From BJ22 sp021298375 (lineage in GTDB: Bacteria > Planctomycetota > Planctomycetia > Pirellulales > Pirellulaceae): a stretch of DNA of 64,000 nt. Positions 27,574 through 36,530 of the stretch are shown here, piece by piece; position 1 is the first letter of the stretch; each line of letters begins with the position of its first letter. Location of the stretch: NCBI GenBank assembly GCA_046343015.1, contig JBKDOL010000040.1, positions 1 to 64,000 of the forward strand, given 5' to 3'. The position numbers were made by a program, and so were the translations under genes. The notes beneath the pieces are model-generated. The model was not told where the DNA came from. It worked only from the letters and a program-made list of their open reading frames with translations, and did no database searches.

Positions 27574-27873
27574 ATGAACAAGCCAATCCTGATGCCCCAG
27601 CTCTCCGCCACCCGCACCCGCACCGGAATGCGGTCGATCGGCGAATTGATGTCTCTGCTGATCAAGCAATATGAACTGCAAGACCAGTTGCGGGCCAAAC
27701 AACAGGCGGCCGGGAGAGCGCGACGTGGTGCGGCCCCTCAGTCGGCTCCGAGCCCGACGGGCGAGGCGACCGCCGCGTTCAGCAACTCGCGAACATCTCA
27801 GGGAGTTGCCAAACCGGTGCAAGCTACTTTCGCCTGGTTCGAGACTCCGGCTGCGGATGCTGTGGGCGTCTAA
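27574..27873 (+). CDS. Small protein of unknown function
   Basis: 99 residues from the ATG at 27574 (a GTG immediately before it is an alternative). A helical part with SIGELMSLLIKQYELQDQLR is followed by a low-complexity Ala/Pro/Ser segment and the end FAWFETPAADAVGV. No signal peptide or cysteine. There is no clear ribosome-binding site, so this is only moderately supported. No family recognised. Confidence 0.45.
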   Translation: MNKPILMPQLSATRTRTGMRSIGELMSLLIKQYELQDQLRAKQQAAGRARRGAAPQSAPSPTGEATAAFSNSRTSQGVAKPVQATFAWFETPAADAVGV

Positions 27874-27913
27874 CCTGCCCATGATTTCACCCTGCAGCCT
27901 GCTGACTTACTGC

Positions 27914-28480
27914 TCAGCCGAGTTGCAGGCCGAGCCGCTCGAGCACAAGGTCGGGAATCGGAATGGCATACGGCATTGCTTCGGGCGGGAAGCGGCAGCA
28001 GGCCAGGTGAAATTCGCCCCAGGCACAGGCTTCGTAGCCGCTGGCTGGCGAATCGCCCCGGGAGAACCTGTCCCGGCGTTCCAGCGCGAAACGGTAATGC
28101 AGTTGCTTGCCATCGGTCGCTCCGAGCCACAGCCCGACTCGCAGCTGGTCCCCGCGCCGCGCGGGAGACTGAATCTCCCAGTCGACCCGCGTCCGCGGGA
28201 ATCCATACCGCCCGCGGCTGTCGGTCAGTGAGACACTCAAGCCGCGAGTGCGAAGAAAAGCGTATTCCGTTTCTTCCATCCAGCGGGCATACATCGCCGG
28301 GATCGCCAACCCAAACCGATCGAGATCGTGTTCCTGCACTGCCACCAGTCGCTCAAAATCGACAGGGGAGGAATTCGAGCGATGCTCCAGTTCGCTCCCT
28401 GGGAACTTGCCTCGCTCCCCCCTTGGTCTCAAACCGCCAACGTCGATGCTTTCGCCCGGAGTAGATTCAAACATGGACAT
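27914..28480 (-). CDS. Hotdog-fold thioesterase-like protein
   Basis: 188 residues from an ATG at 28480 (28474 is also possible). The core has VQEHDLDRFG followed by MYARWMEETEYAFLRTRG, which matches the start of the 4HBT hotdog fold, where an Asp and a long central helix (Y..W.E....LR..G) sit at the active site; later RTRVDWEIQSPARRGDQL fits the beta strands. These enzymes usually hydrolyse acyl-CoA thioesters. The substrate is unknown. It converges with the small protein at 27574 and diverges from a methyltransferase. Confidence 0.7.
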   Translation of the reverse strand: MSMFESTPGESIDVGGLRPRGERGKFPGSELEHRSNSSPVDFERLVAVQEHDLDRFGLAIPAMYARWMEETEYAFLRTRGLSVSLTDSRGRYGFPRTRVDWEIQSPARRGDQLRVGLWLGATDGKQLHYRFALERRDRFSRGDSPASGYEACAWGEFHLACCRFPPEAMPYAIPIPDLVLERLGLQLG

Positions 28481-28646
28481 GCGGCAGTTCACAGGCAGAA
28501 ATGGAAAAGGGCGGAAGAGAACTCACCGGATCCGGCTCGAAGCTCCCTGCCCAAACCGGAGGCGGGCTGCATAATGTAACCACTTTCCCGGCGGCTTGCC
28601 GTTGACCAGCCAGCTGCTTTTCTTTTTTCCTGAGTTGTTTTCTGGC

Positions 28647-29453
28647 ATGACTCCCGACGAAGCCTTGCTCCGAAATCGCACCGCGTGGCAGCGTTTGGCG
28701 GAGGCCGGCCATCGCTTCGCCCGCCCGGCCCGCGATGAAGACTTTATCAATCCACTCGCCAGCGTCGACGGCCCCGGTTGGCTGGGTGGCAACATCCGCG
28801 GCTGGAAAGTTCTCTGCCTCGCCGCTGGAGGTGGTCGCCAAGGACCAATTTACGCCGCCGCAGGGGCTGAGGTGACGGTGGTTGATTTCAGCTCTGCGAT
28901 GCTGGAACTGGATCGCGAGGTCGCTCAGGAAAAGGGCTTCAACATTCGGACCGTGGAAACGTCGATGGAAGACCTCTCGATGTTTCTCCCCGCCGAGTTC
29001 GACCTGGTGATTCACCCGGTCAGCACCTGTTACATCGCCGATGTGACGCAGGTCTATCGCGAAGTCGCCCGCGTCCTCCGCGGCGGCGGGCTCTATATCA
29101 GCCAGCACAAACAACCGACCAGTCTGCAGGCAACGTTTGAACCAATTGCCGAGGGAAAGTACGTACTCGCCGCACCGTATTATACTGCCGAGCCTCTGCC
29201 ACCGACTCCCCAGGCAAACCTCATCCGCGAGCCGGGGACATGGGAGTACATTCATCGATGGGAGCAACTCGTCGGCGGACTTTGTCGGGCTGGCTTTATG
29301 ATTGAAGACCTGACGGAGCCACTGCATGCCCAGTCGCAAACCGAGCCAGGAACCTTTGCTCACCGCAGTCAATACATTGCCCCCTACGTGCGGATCAAGG
29401 CCCGGCGACTCAGCGCCGAGAAACCTCCGACCCTGTTGCTGAGCACATTCTGA
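28647..29453 (+). CDS. SAM-dependent methyltransferase (class I)
   Basis: 268 residues from the ATG at 28647, where homologous sequence style begins (MTPDEALLRNRTAWQRLAEA); an upstream start at 28596 is less likely. The Rossmann core has motif I VLCLAAGGGRQG, the acidic end of strand 2 in VTVVDFS, then FDLVIHPVSTCYI and the motif after it with LRGGGLYISQHKQPT. The target cannot be named; the fold groups with UbiE/Coq5-like small-molecule methyltransferases. A long open frame on the opposite strand (28467-29465) is a shadow. Confidence 0.85.
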   Translation: MTPDEALLRNRTAWQRLAEAGHRFARPARDEDFINPLASVDGPGWLGGNIRGWKVLCLAAGGGRQGPIYAAAGAEVTVVDFSSAMLELDREVAQEKGFNIRTVETSMEDLSMFLPAEFDLVIHPVSTCYIADVTQVYREVARVLRGGGLYISQHKQPTSLQATFEPIAEGKYVLAAPYYTAEPLPPTPQANLIREPGTWEYIHRWEQLVGGLCRAGFMIEDLTEPLHAQSQTEPGTFAHRSQYIAPYVRIKARRLSAEKPPTLLLSTF

Positions 29454-29534
29454 CCGTGATGTCACGCCTCTCCGGTCAAGCTCTCGCTGACACTTGATTC
29501 GAGGCTAATCGGCCGGGGCAATCGGTTTTGCCCT

Positions 29535-29580
29535 GCAGGGGACTCTTGCAGGCGACTCTTGCAGGGGACTCTTGCAGGCT
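29535..29580. repeat. 13 bp tandem array, 3.5 copies
   Basis: Units of gcaggggactctt start at 29535, 29548 and 29561, with a partial fourth. One unit carries a g-to-c change. It lies between the ends of two convergent genes. Confidence 0.88.
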
Positions 29581-29655
29581 GGCGCGACAGGCCAGCCGTG
29601 TTCCGGCAATGATCGGCCGCTGGGATGCGCAACCACTCGCCCCGCTTCGCTGCGC

Positions 29656-31155
29656 TTACCTGGTGACAAACACCCGGCCGTCGGCTTGCCTGTCGGGCAA
29701 CGTGGCAATCGCAAACGTTGACTGACCATCGCGGATCGGAACGGCTGCGCCAAAGCGGCTGGAAACAGTCCGCCCCTGGAATTCACCGCGCAAGTCGAGT
29801 TGATGGGCGCCGACGGGGAGGTCGATGCGATAGACCTGAATGCTTCCGGGCAGCAGCGACCAGCAGCGGAGGTCGGCTTGCTCGGCTGCTTCCCAGGCAA
29901 CTCCCGCCGCGGTGTACAGCAGTGAAGTCAAGTCATTGCCTGAATCCTTGTCAGCTCCCGAGGCCGACTTGCCAGCGACAATGATTCCCTTTTTCAAAAC
30001 CCGTCGAGCAACCGCCCGGCCCACGATCTGGGGCATCAATTCCTGTTGGCGAGCGACGGCCAATCGGCCAATGTCACCAACATTTTCAGTCACCCCCAGT
30101 TCCTCGCGATTGATACTCACGCGCAAACTGTCAACGGTCACAGGCGCCAGCTCGATTCGAGCGATCTTGATCGGAGCGACGGTGGGCGGGAGCGTATAGT
30201 CACCCAGTCCCGAGAGGATCTGATCGGCGACCAGCAGCGCCTGCGAGGTTACCTCCTCCGTGCCGGTGACCTTTTTGGGCCCTCGACCAACCAAGGCGAT
30301 CACGTACAGGCTCCCGTAACCCGGGGGAGCATGCTGGCCTGCCACCGCCCGCATCAGTTCGGCTTGGAGGAACTCGCTGCCGGGTCGCCACTCGTTTGCT
30401 GTCTGCAAGTGACGGACCAGCTCGTCATGATTCAGGACGGACTGCCCTCGAATCACTCCCCGAAGCAGCGGGCCAAAAGCGAGTTCAAACCGAATGGGGT
30501 CAATCTTGGGAGTCAGCGGTGCCAGCGGAGGCGCGTCCCCCAAGACCACTTGCTGGGCCGGACTGGCGGTTGAGACGGAAGTCGCGCTGCCCGCGTCCGT
30601 CGGCTCGGGAGTTTGGGTGACGGTTGGCGTCGCCGCGGGGCTGGGCTCGAGAGGACGGCTCTCCAGGATTGCAGCGCATTCGGCCCCCAATTGATGGGCA
30701 TAGGCCACGGCATCGCCATCTGTGCGCAGCAGACTGTTGAGCGCGAGCATGGCTTGTAACAGCAGCTTTTCGTGGTCTTCGCCGGTGTAGGCCCGACTGG
30801 TGTCGTCTGTCAGGTAAGCGATTGCATTGCGGGCCGTCTCGCCTGCGGGGGCAACTGCGGCCAATTCCTCCCGGACTTGCTTGAGCAGCTCTTGGGATTC
30901 ACCGAAGTCGCCCTTTTGAAACTCGACCATTGCCTGATCAAGTCGCAGGACCGCCAAGTCGTTTCGCGGACGTTCGGACGCTTTCGCCAGAGCCAGCCCG
31001 CTCCGATCCAGATCGCCCTGCCAAAAACTCTCATGGGCCTGTTCGAGCACTTGCCGGCGAGTCTGGCAGCCAGCGATCACCAGGCATCCCACGAGCAGCA
31101 GGGAGAGCCATCCTTTCAGTTGCTGCCCGGCCATCGCTGTTTTGCTCTCAACCAT
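29656..31155 (-). CDS. COG3014-like lipoprotein
   Basis: 499 residues. The N-terminus has a lipoprotein signal with lipobox LVIAGC (Cys about residue 29), so it is a membrane-tethered envelope protein. The following helical region (EQAHESFWQGDLDRSGLALA) is tetratricopeptide-like. There is a Pro/Thr-rich linker near residue 170, and the C-terminal half is beta-rich (YGSLYVIALVGRGPKK). It resembles the COG3014 proteins that are often encoded beside LpoB. The next gene upstream is LpoB-like, supporting this reading. Confidence 0.7.
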   Translation of the reverse strand: MVESKTAMAGQQLKGWLSLLLVGCLVIAGCQTRRQVLEQAHESFWQGDLDRSGLALAKASERPRNDLAVLRLDQAMVEFQKGDFGESQELLKQVREELAAVAPAGETARNAIAYLTDDTSRAYTGEDHEKLLLQAMLALNSLLRTDGDAVAYAHQLGAECAAILESRPLEPSPAATPTVTQTPEPTDAGSATSVSTASPAQQVVLGDAPPLAPLTPKIDPIRFELAFGPLLRGVIRGQSVLNHDELVRHLQTANEWRPGSEFLQAELMRAVAGQHAPPGYGSLYVIALVGRGPKKVTGTEEVTSQALLVADQILSGLGDYTLPPTVAPIKIARIELAPVTVDSLRVSINREELGVTENVGDIGRLAVARQQELMPQIVGRAVARRVLKKGIIVAGKSASGADKDSGNDLTSLLYTAAGVAWEAAEQADLRCWSLLPGSIQVYRIDLPVGAHQLDLRGEFQGRTVSSRFGAAVPIRDGQSTFAIATLPDRQADGRVFVTR

Positions 31156-31243
31156 CTCGGAATGTCGATTGCTTGGCGGGGAACCGGAACCGTCTCTGCC
31201 CAGCAGCCTGAGCCGGGGCGGATGACCACGGAGAGGCCGAGAC

Positions 31244-31927
31244 TTAGCGAGCCAGCGGGCTGCTGTATTTCATCCAGCTACCAACCCTCGAGGAGTGATA
31301 GCCCTTGCGGACCTTGGCTGATTCCTTGTCCGAGCGACCCGTGTTGAGGTCGACCAGCTCCAAAGTCAAAAGATAGTCCCGCTGATAGCTTTTATTGCTT
31401 TCTGTCGTGCCAGAGGTCAACTTGGCAAACAGGAGATAATCGAACGGCTGGCCATTCTGCTCCATCACCGTGCTGAACGAGCGCAGGTTTTGCGGAGTCA
31501 TTAAGTCGTTCGGCACCAGCCGCAATTGCCGCAATCCACTTTCCACATACCGCGTGCTGATCGTCTGAAACTGTCCGCTGGAGGCGACCGAGGAATCGAT
31601 CTGCTCGAACAGCTGGTCCTTGAAATCGCCGATGTCCTCGCTGCTGTAATTCTCCACGCCGACGAAGCAAATCCGCTTCGACAGCGGTTCGCCTGACAAT
31701 TCCTCGACCGCTCCGGGAGGAGCTTGACGGGTCAACAGTTTGGAGACCGACTCGTCAACCAGCGAGTTGAACGTCTCGGCTCCCGCCTCATGACTCCCCA
31801 CCATGTCCTGCTGATGGTCTTTCAGCACGTGCGCGTACTGATGGCTGCGACAACCGGGCTGGATAGCCAGCACCACAAGGACCAGCATCGAGGAGAGCAG
31901 GGGAGAGGCCAAGCAGCGACGGATCAT
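31244..31927 (-). CDS. lpoB: LpoB-like penicillin-binding-protein activator lipoprotein
   Basis: 227 residues with a lipoprotein signal ending QPGCRSH. The C-terminal domain shows the expected LpoB order: RICFVGVENYSSEDIGDF, then FQTISTRYVESGLRQLR and LRSFSTVMEQNGQPFDYLLF, ending in a strand with DYLLTLELVDLNTG. In other bacteria LpoB reaches through the peptidoglycan to stimulate a class A penicillin-binding protein. It lies next to a COG3014-like gene, as in several other genomes. The identification rests on sequence style; identity is probably low. Confidence 0.75.
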   Translation of the reverse strand: MIRRCLASPLLSSMLVLVVLAIQPGCRSHQYAHVLKDHQQDMVGSHEAGAETFNSLVDESVSKLLTRQAPPGAVEELSGEPLSKRICFVGVENYSSEDIGDFKDQLFEQIDSSVASSGQFQTISTRYVESGLRQLRLVPNDLMTPQNLRSFSTVMEQNGQPFDYLLFAKLTSGTTESNKSYQRDYLLTLELVDLNTGRSDKESAKVRKGYHSSRVGSWMKYSSPLAR

Positions 31928-32007
31928 GAGGAGACTCGGAATGGGCGTGCAGTCGCGATCAGGAAGGACAGTGGCGAATTTGAATCAGACAGTCCGGGGA
32001 ACGGGAA

Positions 32008-32634
32008 CTATCGTCGGAACTGGTAGTAGTGAATCGACTGCCGGGACATCGGATAGTGGTAGCAGGGAGGCGCAGGAAGCACGTCATAACGCTCTTCAAT
32101 GATCACGGTTGGCTGCTCGACCACGCGTTGTGTTCGATAGACCGGCGCGGGCTGGGCCCCTGCCAACGGTGCATTCTGCATCGCAGTGATCACTCGCTCG
32201 CTGACTCCCTGCTGATGCAGATAAATGATGTCATTCACCTCCAGCTTCCGGTCGAGCCCATTGGTTTGCACATGGTTGATGATGACGGCTTCGCCCAATC
32301 CACTTTGGGACATGGAGATCACATCGGACATCCGGACTGCCCGTTGCTGGTAGGCCTGCAATTGCTGGTCCTGCTGATAGATCCGGTTTTGGTAGTACCG
32401 CTCGCGCTGGACTTGCTGGTCTTTGGCTTTTCCCATCAGCCCGCCGGCTACCGCTCCGACCACGCCACCAATGATCGCGCCCTCGGGCGTCTCGTCATTT
32501 TGGTGCCCGATGATTCCGCCAATGATGGCTCCCGCCGTTCCACCGACGACAGCCCCGTCTCGAGTATTTTGCTGCGCCAAAAGTTGCCCTGCAGTCAGTG
32601 CCACAACCAAGGTCGCCAACAGGACCCGCTTCAT
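32008..32634 (-). CDS. Secreted glycine-zipper protein
   Basis: 208 residues from an ATG at 32634, with a signal peptide (MKRVLLATLVVALTAGQLLA). Next come two glycine-zipper blocks (GGTAGAIIGGIIG and GGVVGAVAGGLMG) typical of small envelope proteins that pack in membranes, then a helical and a C-terminal part rich in Tyr, Gln and Pro (MSRQSIHYYQFRR). It may work with the adjacent envelope lipoproteins. No specific function known. Confidence 0.78.
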   Translation of the reverse strand: MKRVLLATLVVALTAGQLLAQQNTRDGAVVGGTAGAIIGGIIGHQNDETPEGAIIGGVVGAVAGGLMGKAKDQQVQRERYYQNRIYQQDQQLQAYQQRAVRMSDVISMSQSGLGEAVIINHVQTNGLDRKLEVNDIIYLHQQGVSERVITAMQNAPLAGAQPAPVYRTQRVVEQPTVIIEERYDVLPAPPCYHYPMSRQSIHYYQFRR

Positions 32635-32908
32635 TCGATCACTCCTTTGATTATCACCGGTTGCAGCGGCAACGTTCGCGCGGATTTCCTTCGCGGAAGC
32701 GACCACCCGTCGCCTTTTCCAACTTGCCAGTTCGAGGCCCCGGACCGGCCCGGGACATTAGAACTTATCGGCAGATTGGTCGAGCCCATTTGCTTCTCTG
32801 AGCCGGATTGAAAAACCTCGCGGAGCCTGTGGGAATGCCTGCTAGCAGGCTGGTAAGATGGAGAGGCGGCGTGAGTTGTTCGTGGAAAGGTGGCGAGTTG
32901 AGGTTGCG

Positions 32909-34651
32909 ATGCGAACGAGTGGCAGGGGGCAGCGCGGATTGGTAACGGCCGGTTGCGAGCTGGCCGCGGCGTGTTGGCTTGTGTTGGCGGCGTTCGTCTC
33001 CACCGCCCCGGCACAGTCCGCCCCGGCTGCGACCAAGTACTTCCTCGCAACGGTTCATCCCTCAGCCACGGAAGCGGGGCTCGAGGTATTTCGCCAAGGC
33101 GGAAACGCGGTCGATGCCGCCGTCACGGCAGCTTTGACTTTGGGTGTGGTGGATGGTTTCAATTCGGGCATCGGTGGCGGATGTTTTATCCTCGTGCGAA
33201 CTGCAGAGGGGAAAGTCATCGCTATCGATGCCCGCGAGACGGCTCCCGCCGCAGCGTTTCGCGAAATGTATCTTCGCCAGGGGGAAGCGCAGCCCGATCT
33301 CTCGGCGACCGGCCCGCTGGCAGTCGCGACTCCTGGCGCTCTGGCCGGTTATGCCGAGATTCTTGCCCGAGGTGGGCGTCGCACGCTGGCGCAAGCGCTG
33401 GAGCCTGGGCGGCGGCTGGCGGCCGAAGGCTTTGAACTCGATGAGCATTACATCGCCCAGATCCGCAGCGAGCAGGAGGAGTTAGCCCGCTTCCCCGGGG
33501 CGAAGGCGATTCTTTTGCGGCCCGATGGCACGCTGCCTGAAGTCGGTTCGCGTCTGGTGCAAGCCGACCTGGCGCGAACCTATCAGCAAATCGCCAGCAG
33601 CGGGCCGGAGTGGTTTTATCGGGGCGAGTTCGCAGCCAAGATCGCGGATTGGATGGCGGAAAATGGTGGACTCATCACGCGCGAAGACTTCGCCCAATAT
33701 CGAACCGTCGAACGCGATCCCCTGGTTTCCCGCTTTCGGGGCTACACCGTCCTCGGCTTTCCTCCGCCCAGTTCCGGCGGCGTGCATCTCGCGCAGATCC
33801 TCAACCTGCTGGAGCAATTTGACCTGGCGGCGATAGAGCGCGAAGACCCGGCCGCAGCCACGCATCTGATTGCCGAGGCAATGAAACTCGCTTTCGCAGA
33901 CCGGGCCCACTGGTTGGGAGATCCCGACTTTGCCCAAGTTCCCCGGGGTTTGCTCGACCCCCAGTATGCACGGGAGCTGGCTGGCAAGATCGATCGCAGT
34001 CGGGCCAGTGAGGTTTCAGGGCATGGTCGGCCGCCGCGATCAGACTCCGATTTTTTCGGCCCTCCCCGGCACACCACCCACATTGCCGCCGCCGATGCCG
34101 AAGGAAACTGGGTGGCGATTACGGCCACGGTCAACACGACATTCGGATCGAAGGTGATCGTCCCCGGCACCGGAGTGATTCTCAACAACGAAATGGACGA
34201 TTTCTCCATTGCTCCGGGAGTGCCGAACAAATTCAAACTGATCGGTGGGGAAGCCAATGCGGTGGCAGCCCTCAAGCGGCCTCTTTCCAGCATGAGCCCC
34301 ACGATTGTGCTCGCAGGAGACCAACCCGTCATGACGGTCGGCGCTGCGGGCGGCCCGCGAATCATCACGGCGACGCTGCTGGCGATCGTGCGGCATTTGG
34401 AGTTTGGCTGGCCGCTGGAAAAAGCCTTGGGCGCGCAGCGTTTTCATCATCAATGGATGCCCGGGGAACTGACGATCGAAGAGGGCTTCGACCCGGAACA
34501 AAGCCGCAAGCTCGAGGCGCTCGGGCACAAGCTCAAGGTCAGTCGCCGCTCGGCAATGGCCGAGGCCCAAGCGATTCGCCGCGACCCCCAGACTGGTCGC
34601 TTCGAAGGCTACGCCGATCCCCGCACCGCCGGCACCGCCGCCGGCGACTGA
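32909..34651 (+). CDS. ggt: Gamma-glutamyltransferase
   Basis: 580 residues from an ATG at 32909 with a GAGG site five bases upstream (an ATG at 32858 would add 17 residues). A signal peptide (CWLVLAAFVSTAPAQ) directs it outside the cytoplasm. The N-terminal part has GGNAVDAAVTAALTLGVV and GIGGGCFIL; the self-processing site is HTTH with the catalytic threonine at about residue 389, followed by GNWVAITATVN; PLSSMSPTIV and the GAAGGPRIITATL block follow. The enzyme transfers or hydrolyses the gamma-glutamyl group of glutathione and similar peptides. Family length is about 570-600. Confidence 0.95.
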   Translation: MRTSGRGQRGLVTAGCELAAACWLVLAAFVSTAPAQSAPAATKYFLATVHPSATEAGLEVFRQGGNAVDAAVTAALTLGVVDGFNSGIGGGCFILVRTAEGKVIAIDARETAPAAAFREMYLRQGEAQPDLSATGPLAVATPGALAGYAEILARGGRRTLAQALEPGRRLAAEGFELDEHYIAQIRSEQEELARFPGAKAILLRPDGTLPEVGSRLVQADLARTYQQIASSGPEWFYRGEFAAKIADWMAENGGLITREDFAQYRTVERDPLVSRFRGYTVLGFPPPSSGGVHLAQILNLLEQFDLAAIEREDPAAATHLIAEAMKLAFADRAHWLGDPDFAQVPRGLLDPQYARELAGKIDRSRASEVSGHGRPPRSDSDFFGPPRHTTHIAAADAEGNWVAITATVNTTFGSKVIVPGTGVILNNEMDDFSIAPGVPNKFKLIGGEANAVAALKRPLSSMSPTIVLAGDQPVMTVGAAGGPRIITATLLAIVRHLEFGWPLEKALGAQRFHHQWMPGELTIEEGFDPEQSRKLEALGHKLKVSRRSAMAEAQAIRRDPQTGRFEGYADPRTAGTAAGD

Positions 34652-34931
34652 GTGGAAAAGCAGTAGAAGGTTGGTCGCAGTCCTACTTGCCCTGGCAATC
34701 GCGCGAGCGATTTGCCTTAGCAAAAAAACTGATCGCGAGGCGCACCCAATCTGGAAACCAGGTCGATGCGCAGCCATCTTAAAATCTTTTTTTCTCCCCT
34801 CGCCCCCTTGGGGGATTGGGGCCGGGGGTGAGGGGGGGAATCCTCAAACACGCTCAGTTCAAAGACCCGTGGCTGCGCGATTAATTTCGCCTTTACTCCG
34901 GCCTCGCCATCTCTTGCCTGCAAGCCACGAT
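34652..34931. other. Intergenic region with G/C-rich palindromic element
   Basis: 280 bases between converging genes. At about 34797-34837 there is a C-run/G-run element (ctcccctcgcccccttgggg followed by attggggccgggggtgaggg) that can fold back on itself. Similar C-run/G-run intergenic elements are widespread in bacterial genomes; it could act as a bidirectional terminator. Confidence 0.5.
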
Positions 34932-35399
34932 TCAGAACGGGATCTGTGTTCTCAGCATCGTTGCCCATTCATCAACGGTTTGCCTTGAGGTTGCCGAGCT
35001 GACAATCATCCCGTTGGAATAAAGCAGGAATACATGAAAGCCGAAATCCCCATCCGTGTCAGACGCAATCATGCCGATGACATACTCGCCATCCCTTGAT
35101 TCGATGTCATCGACACTCAGATTTCTTCGCCAACAGATATCGGATGCGTTGACAGGCGAAGGCAAAGAAACTCGAAGTGTTTGCAGATCTGGATCTCCAC
35201 TCGGATCGAGCGGGATGGTCCTGTCCCGATCGATAGACATTTTGAATGCCTCGAATGCAGCAGAAAGAAACTGTTTCTGTTTTTCCAGAAGAAGTGGCTC
35301 TGGCGTCCGGCAACCTCCGGGCAGTAATCCCATTAACGTGATCAGGACCAGAAACCAGCCCAAACTCTGCCGCTTGGAAAAGCCCCGGCGATTCGACAT
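34932..35399 (-). CDS. Small lipoprotein of unknown function
   Basis: 155 residues from an ATG at 35399 with AAAGGGG five bases upstream. A basic start, a hydrophobic segment (LGWFLVLITLMGLLPGG) and a Cys form a lipoprotein signal. The mature part has a charged helical half and a beta-strand half with DGEYVIGMIASDTDGDFGFH. No known family; probably a membrane-attached envelope protein. Confidence 0.65.
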   Translation of the reverse strand: MSNRRGFSKRQSLGWFLVLITLMGLLPGGCRTPEPLLLEKQKQFLSAAFEAFKMSIDRDRTIPLDPSGDPDLQTLRVSLPSPVNASDICWRRNLSVDDIESRDGEYVIGMIASDTDGDFGFHVFLLYSNGMIVSSATSRQTVDEWATMLRTQIPF

Positions 35400-35465
35400 G
35401 CTCACCCCTTTTTCGCTTGGCTTGCTGGGTGTGGCAGTTCAAGCTCAACGCCAACTGCCTTGACC

Positions 35466-36530
35466 TCACACCACCGGTTGCTGCTGGGTCAGGCAGTGGA
35501 ACGAGCCGAGTCCCACTGTCAGGTGCAACGATGGCAGCGAAATGGCCCGGCGACCCGGAAAATGCTCCGCAAGGATCGCCCGAGCCCGCTCGTCGTTGCG
35601 ATCGCCAAAGGCGGGAACGAGAACCGAGTGATTGGTGAGATAGAAGTTGCAGTAGCAAGCCGGAATCCGGTTACCGAACATCATGACTGGCGCTGAGGGG
35701 ATCGGCAGCGGAACCAGTTGGTCGTGGCGACCAAGCCTCTGCAGCCCCTCGCGCAGATCTTTCAGGTTTTGGTTCAGGCCAACCAGTTGTGGGTCAGCCG
35801 GATCCTCGCTCCAAGCGTAAAGAATTGCTCCACCCGGAGTGAAGCGGGCCAGTTGATCGATGTGCCCATCGGTGTCGTCGCCAATGATCGCATCGCCGGA
35901 GAGCCAAATGGTCTCGCGAATATTCAGCGGACACTCGATTCGCTGTTCGATCGTCTCGGGGCTGAGTCCGGGATTGCGATGCTCGTCCATCGCGCAGGAA
36001 CGGGTACAGAGCAGTAGTCCCCATTCGTCGACTTCCAGTGCGCCGCCTTCGAGGCAGAGGTCGATCGGCTGGTGGCCGCAACCCAAATGCTCAGCCACTT
36101 TCCCGGCGACCTTTTGGTCATCGTCAAACGGCGGATACTTTCCGCCCCAGGCGTTGTAGTGCCAGTCCACCGCGCTCATTTTTCCGGCCTGATAGTCCAC
36201 GACAAATGTGGGAGCGTAATCGCGCGCCCAAGCGTCGTTGGTTTGAATCGGCACGATTTCGATCCCGGGCGTTCCACCCAGCCGCTTGGTAGCTGCTTCG
36301 AAGTCCTGACCCGGGCCGGCCATGACCAGGCATGGTTCATCCGCGGCGATCGCTCGCGCCAAGCCCACAAATTCGTTCTGGGCGTCAGCGAGATTCTTCG
36401 ACCAGGTGTCGGCGTTCCGCGGCCAGCTGCACCACGTTGCCGCATGGGGCAACCACTCGGCGGGAAAGACAAAACCGTTGCGAACACCAGAGCTGGGGGC
36501 TGGGTGAGATTTAGCTGCAGGATGGCTCAT
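35466..36530 (-). CDS. aguA: Agmatine deiminase
   Basis: 354 residues, ATG start. Converts agmatine to N-carbamoylputrescine. The guanidino-modifying fold is shown by ATWCSWPRN, NDAWARDYAPTF (which supplies acidic residues), LEGGALEVDEWG, DDTDGHIDQLARF (with a catalytic His) and, near the C-terminus, GLGSFHCLTQQQP with the catalytic cysteine. Length matches the family (350-380). It overlaps the carbamoylputrescine amidase gene by 20 bases, so both enzymes of this putrescine route are made together. Confidence 0.95.
   Translation of the reverse strand: MSHPAAKSHPAPSSGVRNGFVFPAEWLPHAATWCSWPRNADTWSKNLADAQNEFVGLARAIAADEPCLVMAGPGQDFEAATKRLGGTPGIEIVPIQTNDAWARDYAPTFVVDYQAGKMSAVDWHYNAWGGKYPPFDDDQKVAGKVAEHLGCGHQPIDLCLEGGALEVDEWGLLLCTRSCAMDEHRNPGLSPETIEQRIECPLNIRETIWLSGDAIIGDDTDGHIDQLARFTPGGAILYAWSEDPADPQLVGLNQNLKDLREGLQRLGRHDQLVPLPIPSAPVMMFGNRIPACYCNFYLTNHSVLVPAFGDRNDERARAILAEHFPGRRAISLPSLHLTVGLGSFHCLTQQQPVV

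Noticed and set aside
28467..29465. 332-residue open frame on the minus strand
   Set aside because: Opposite the methyltransferase; no domain or signal.
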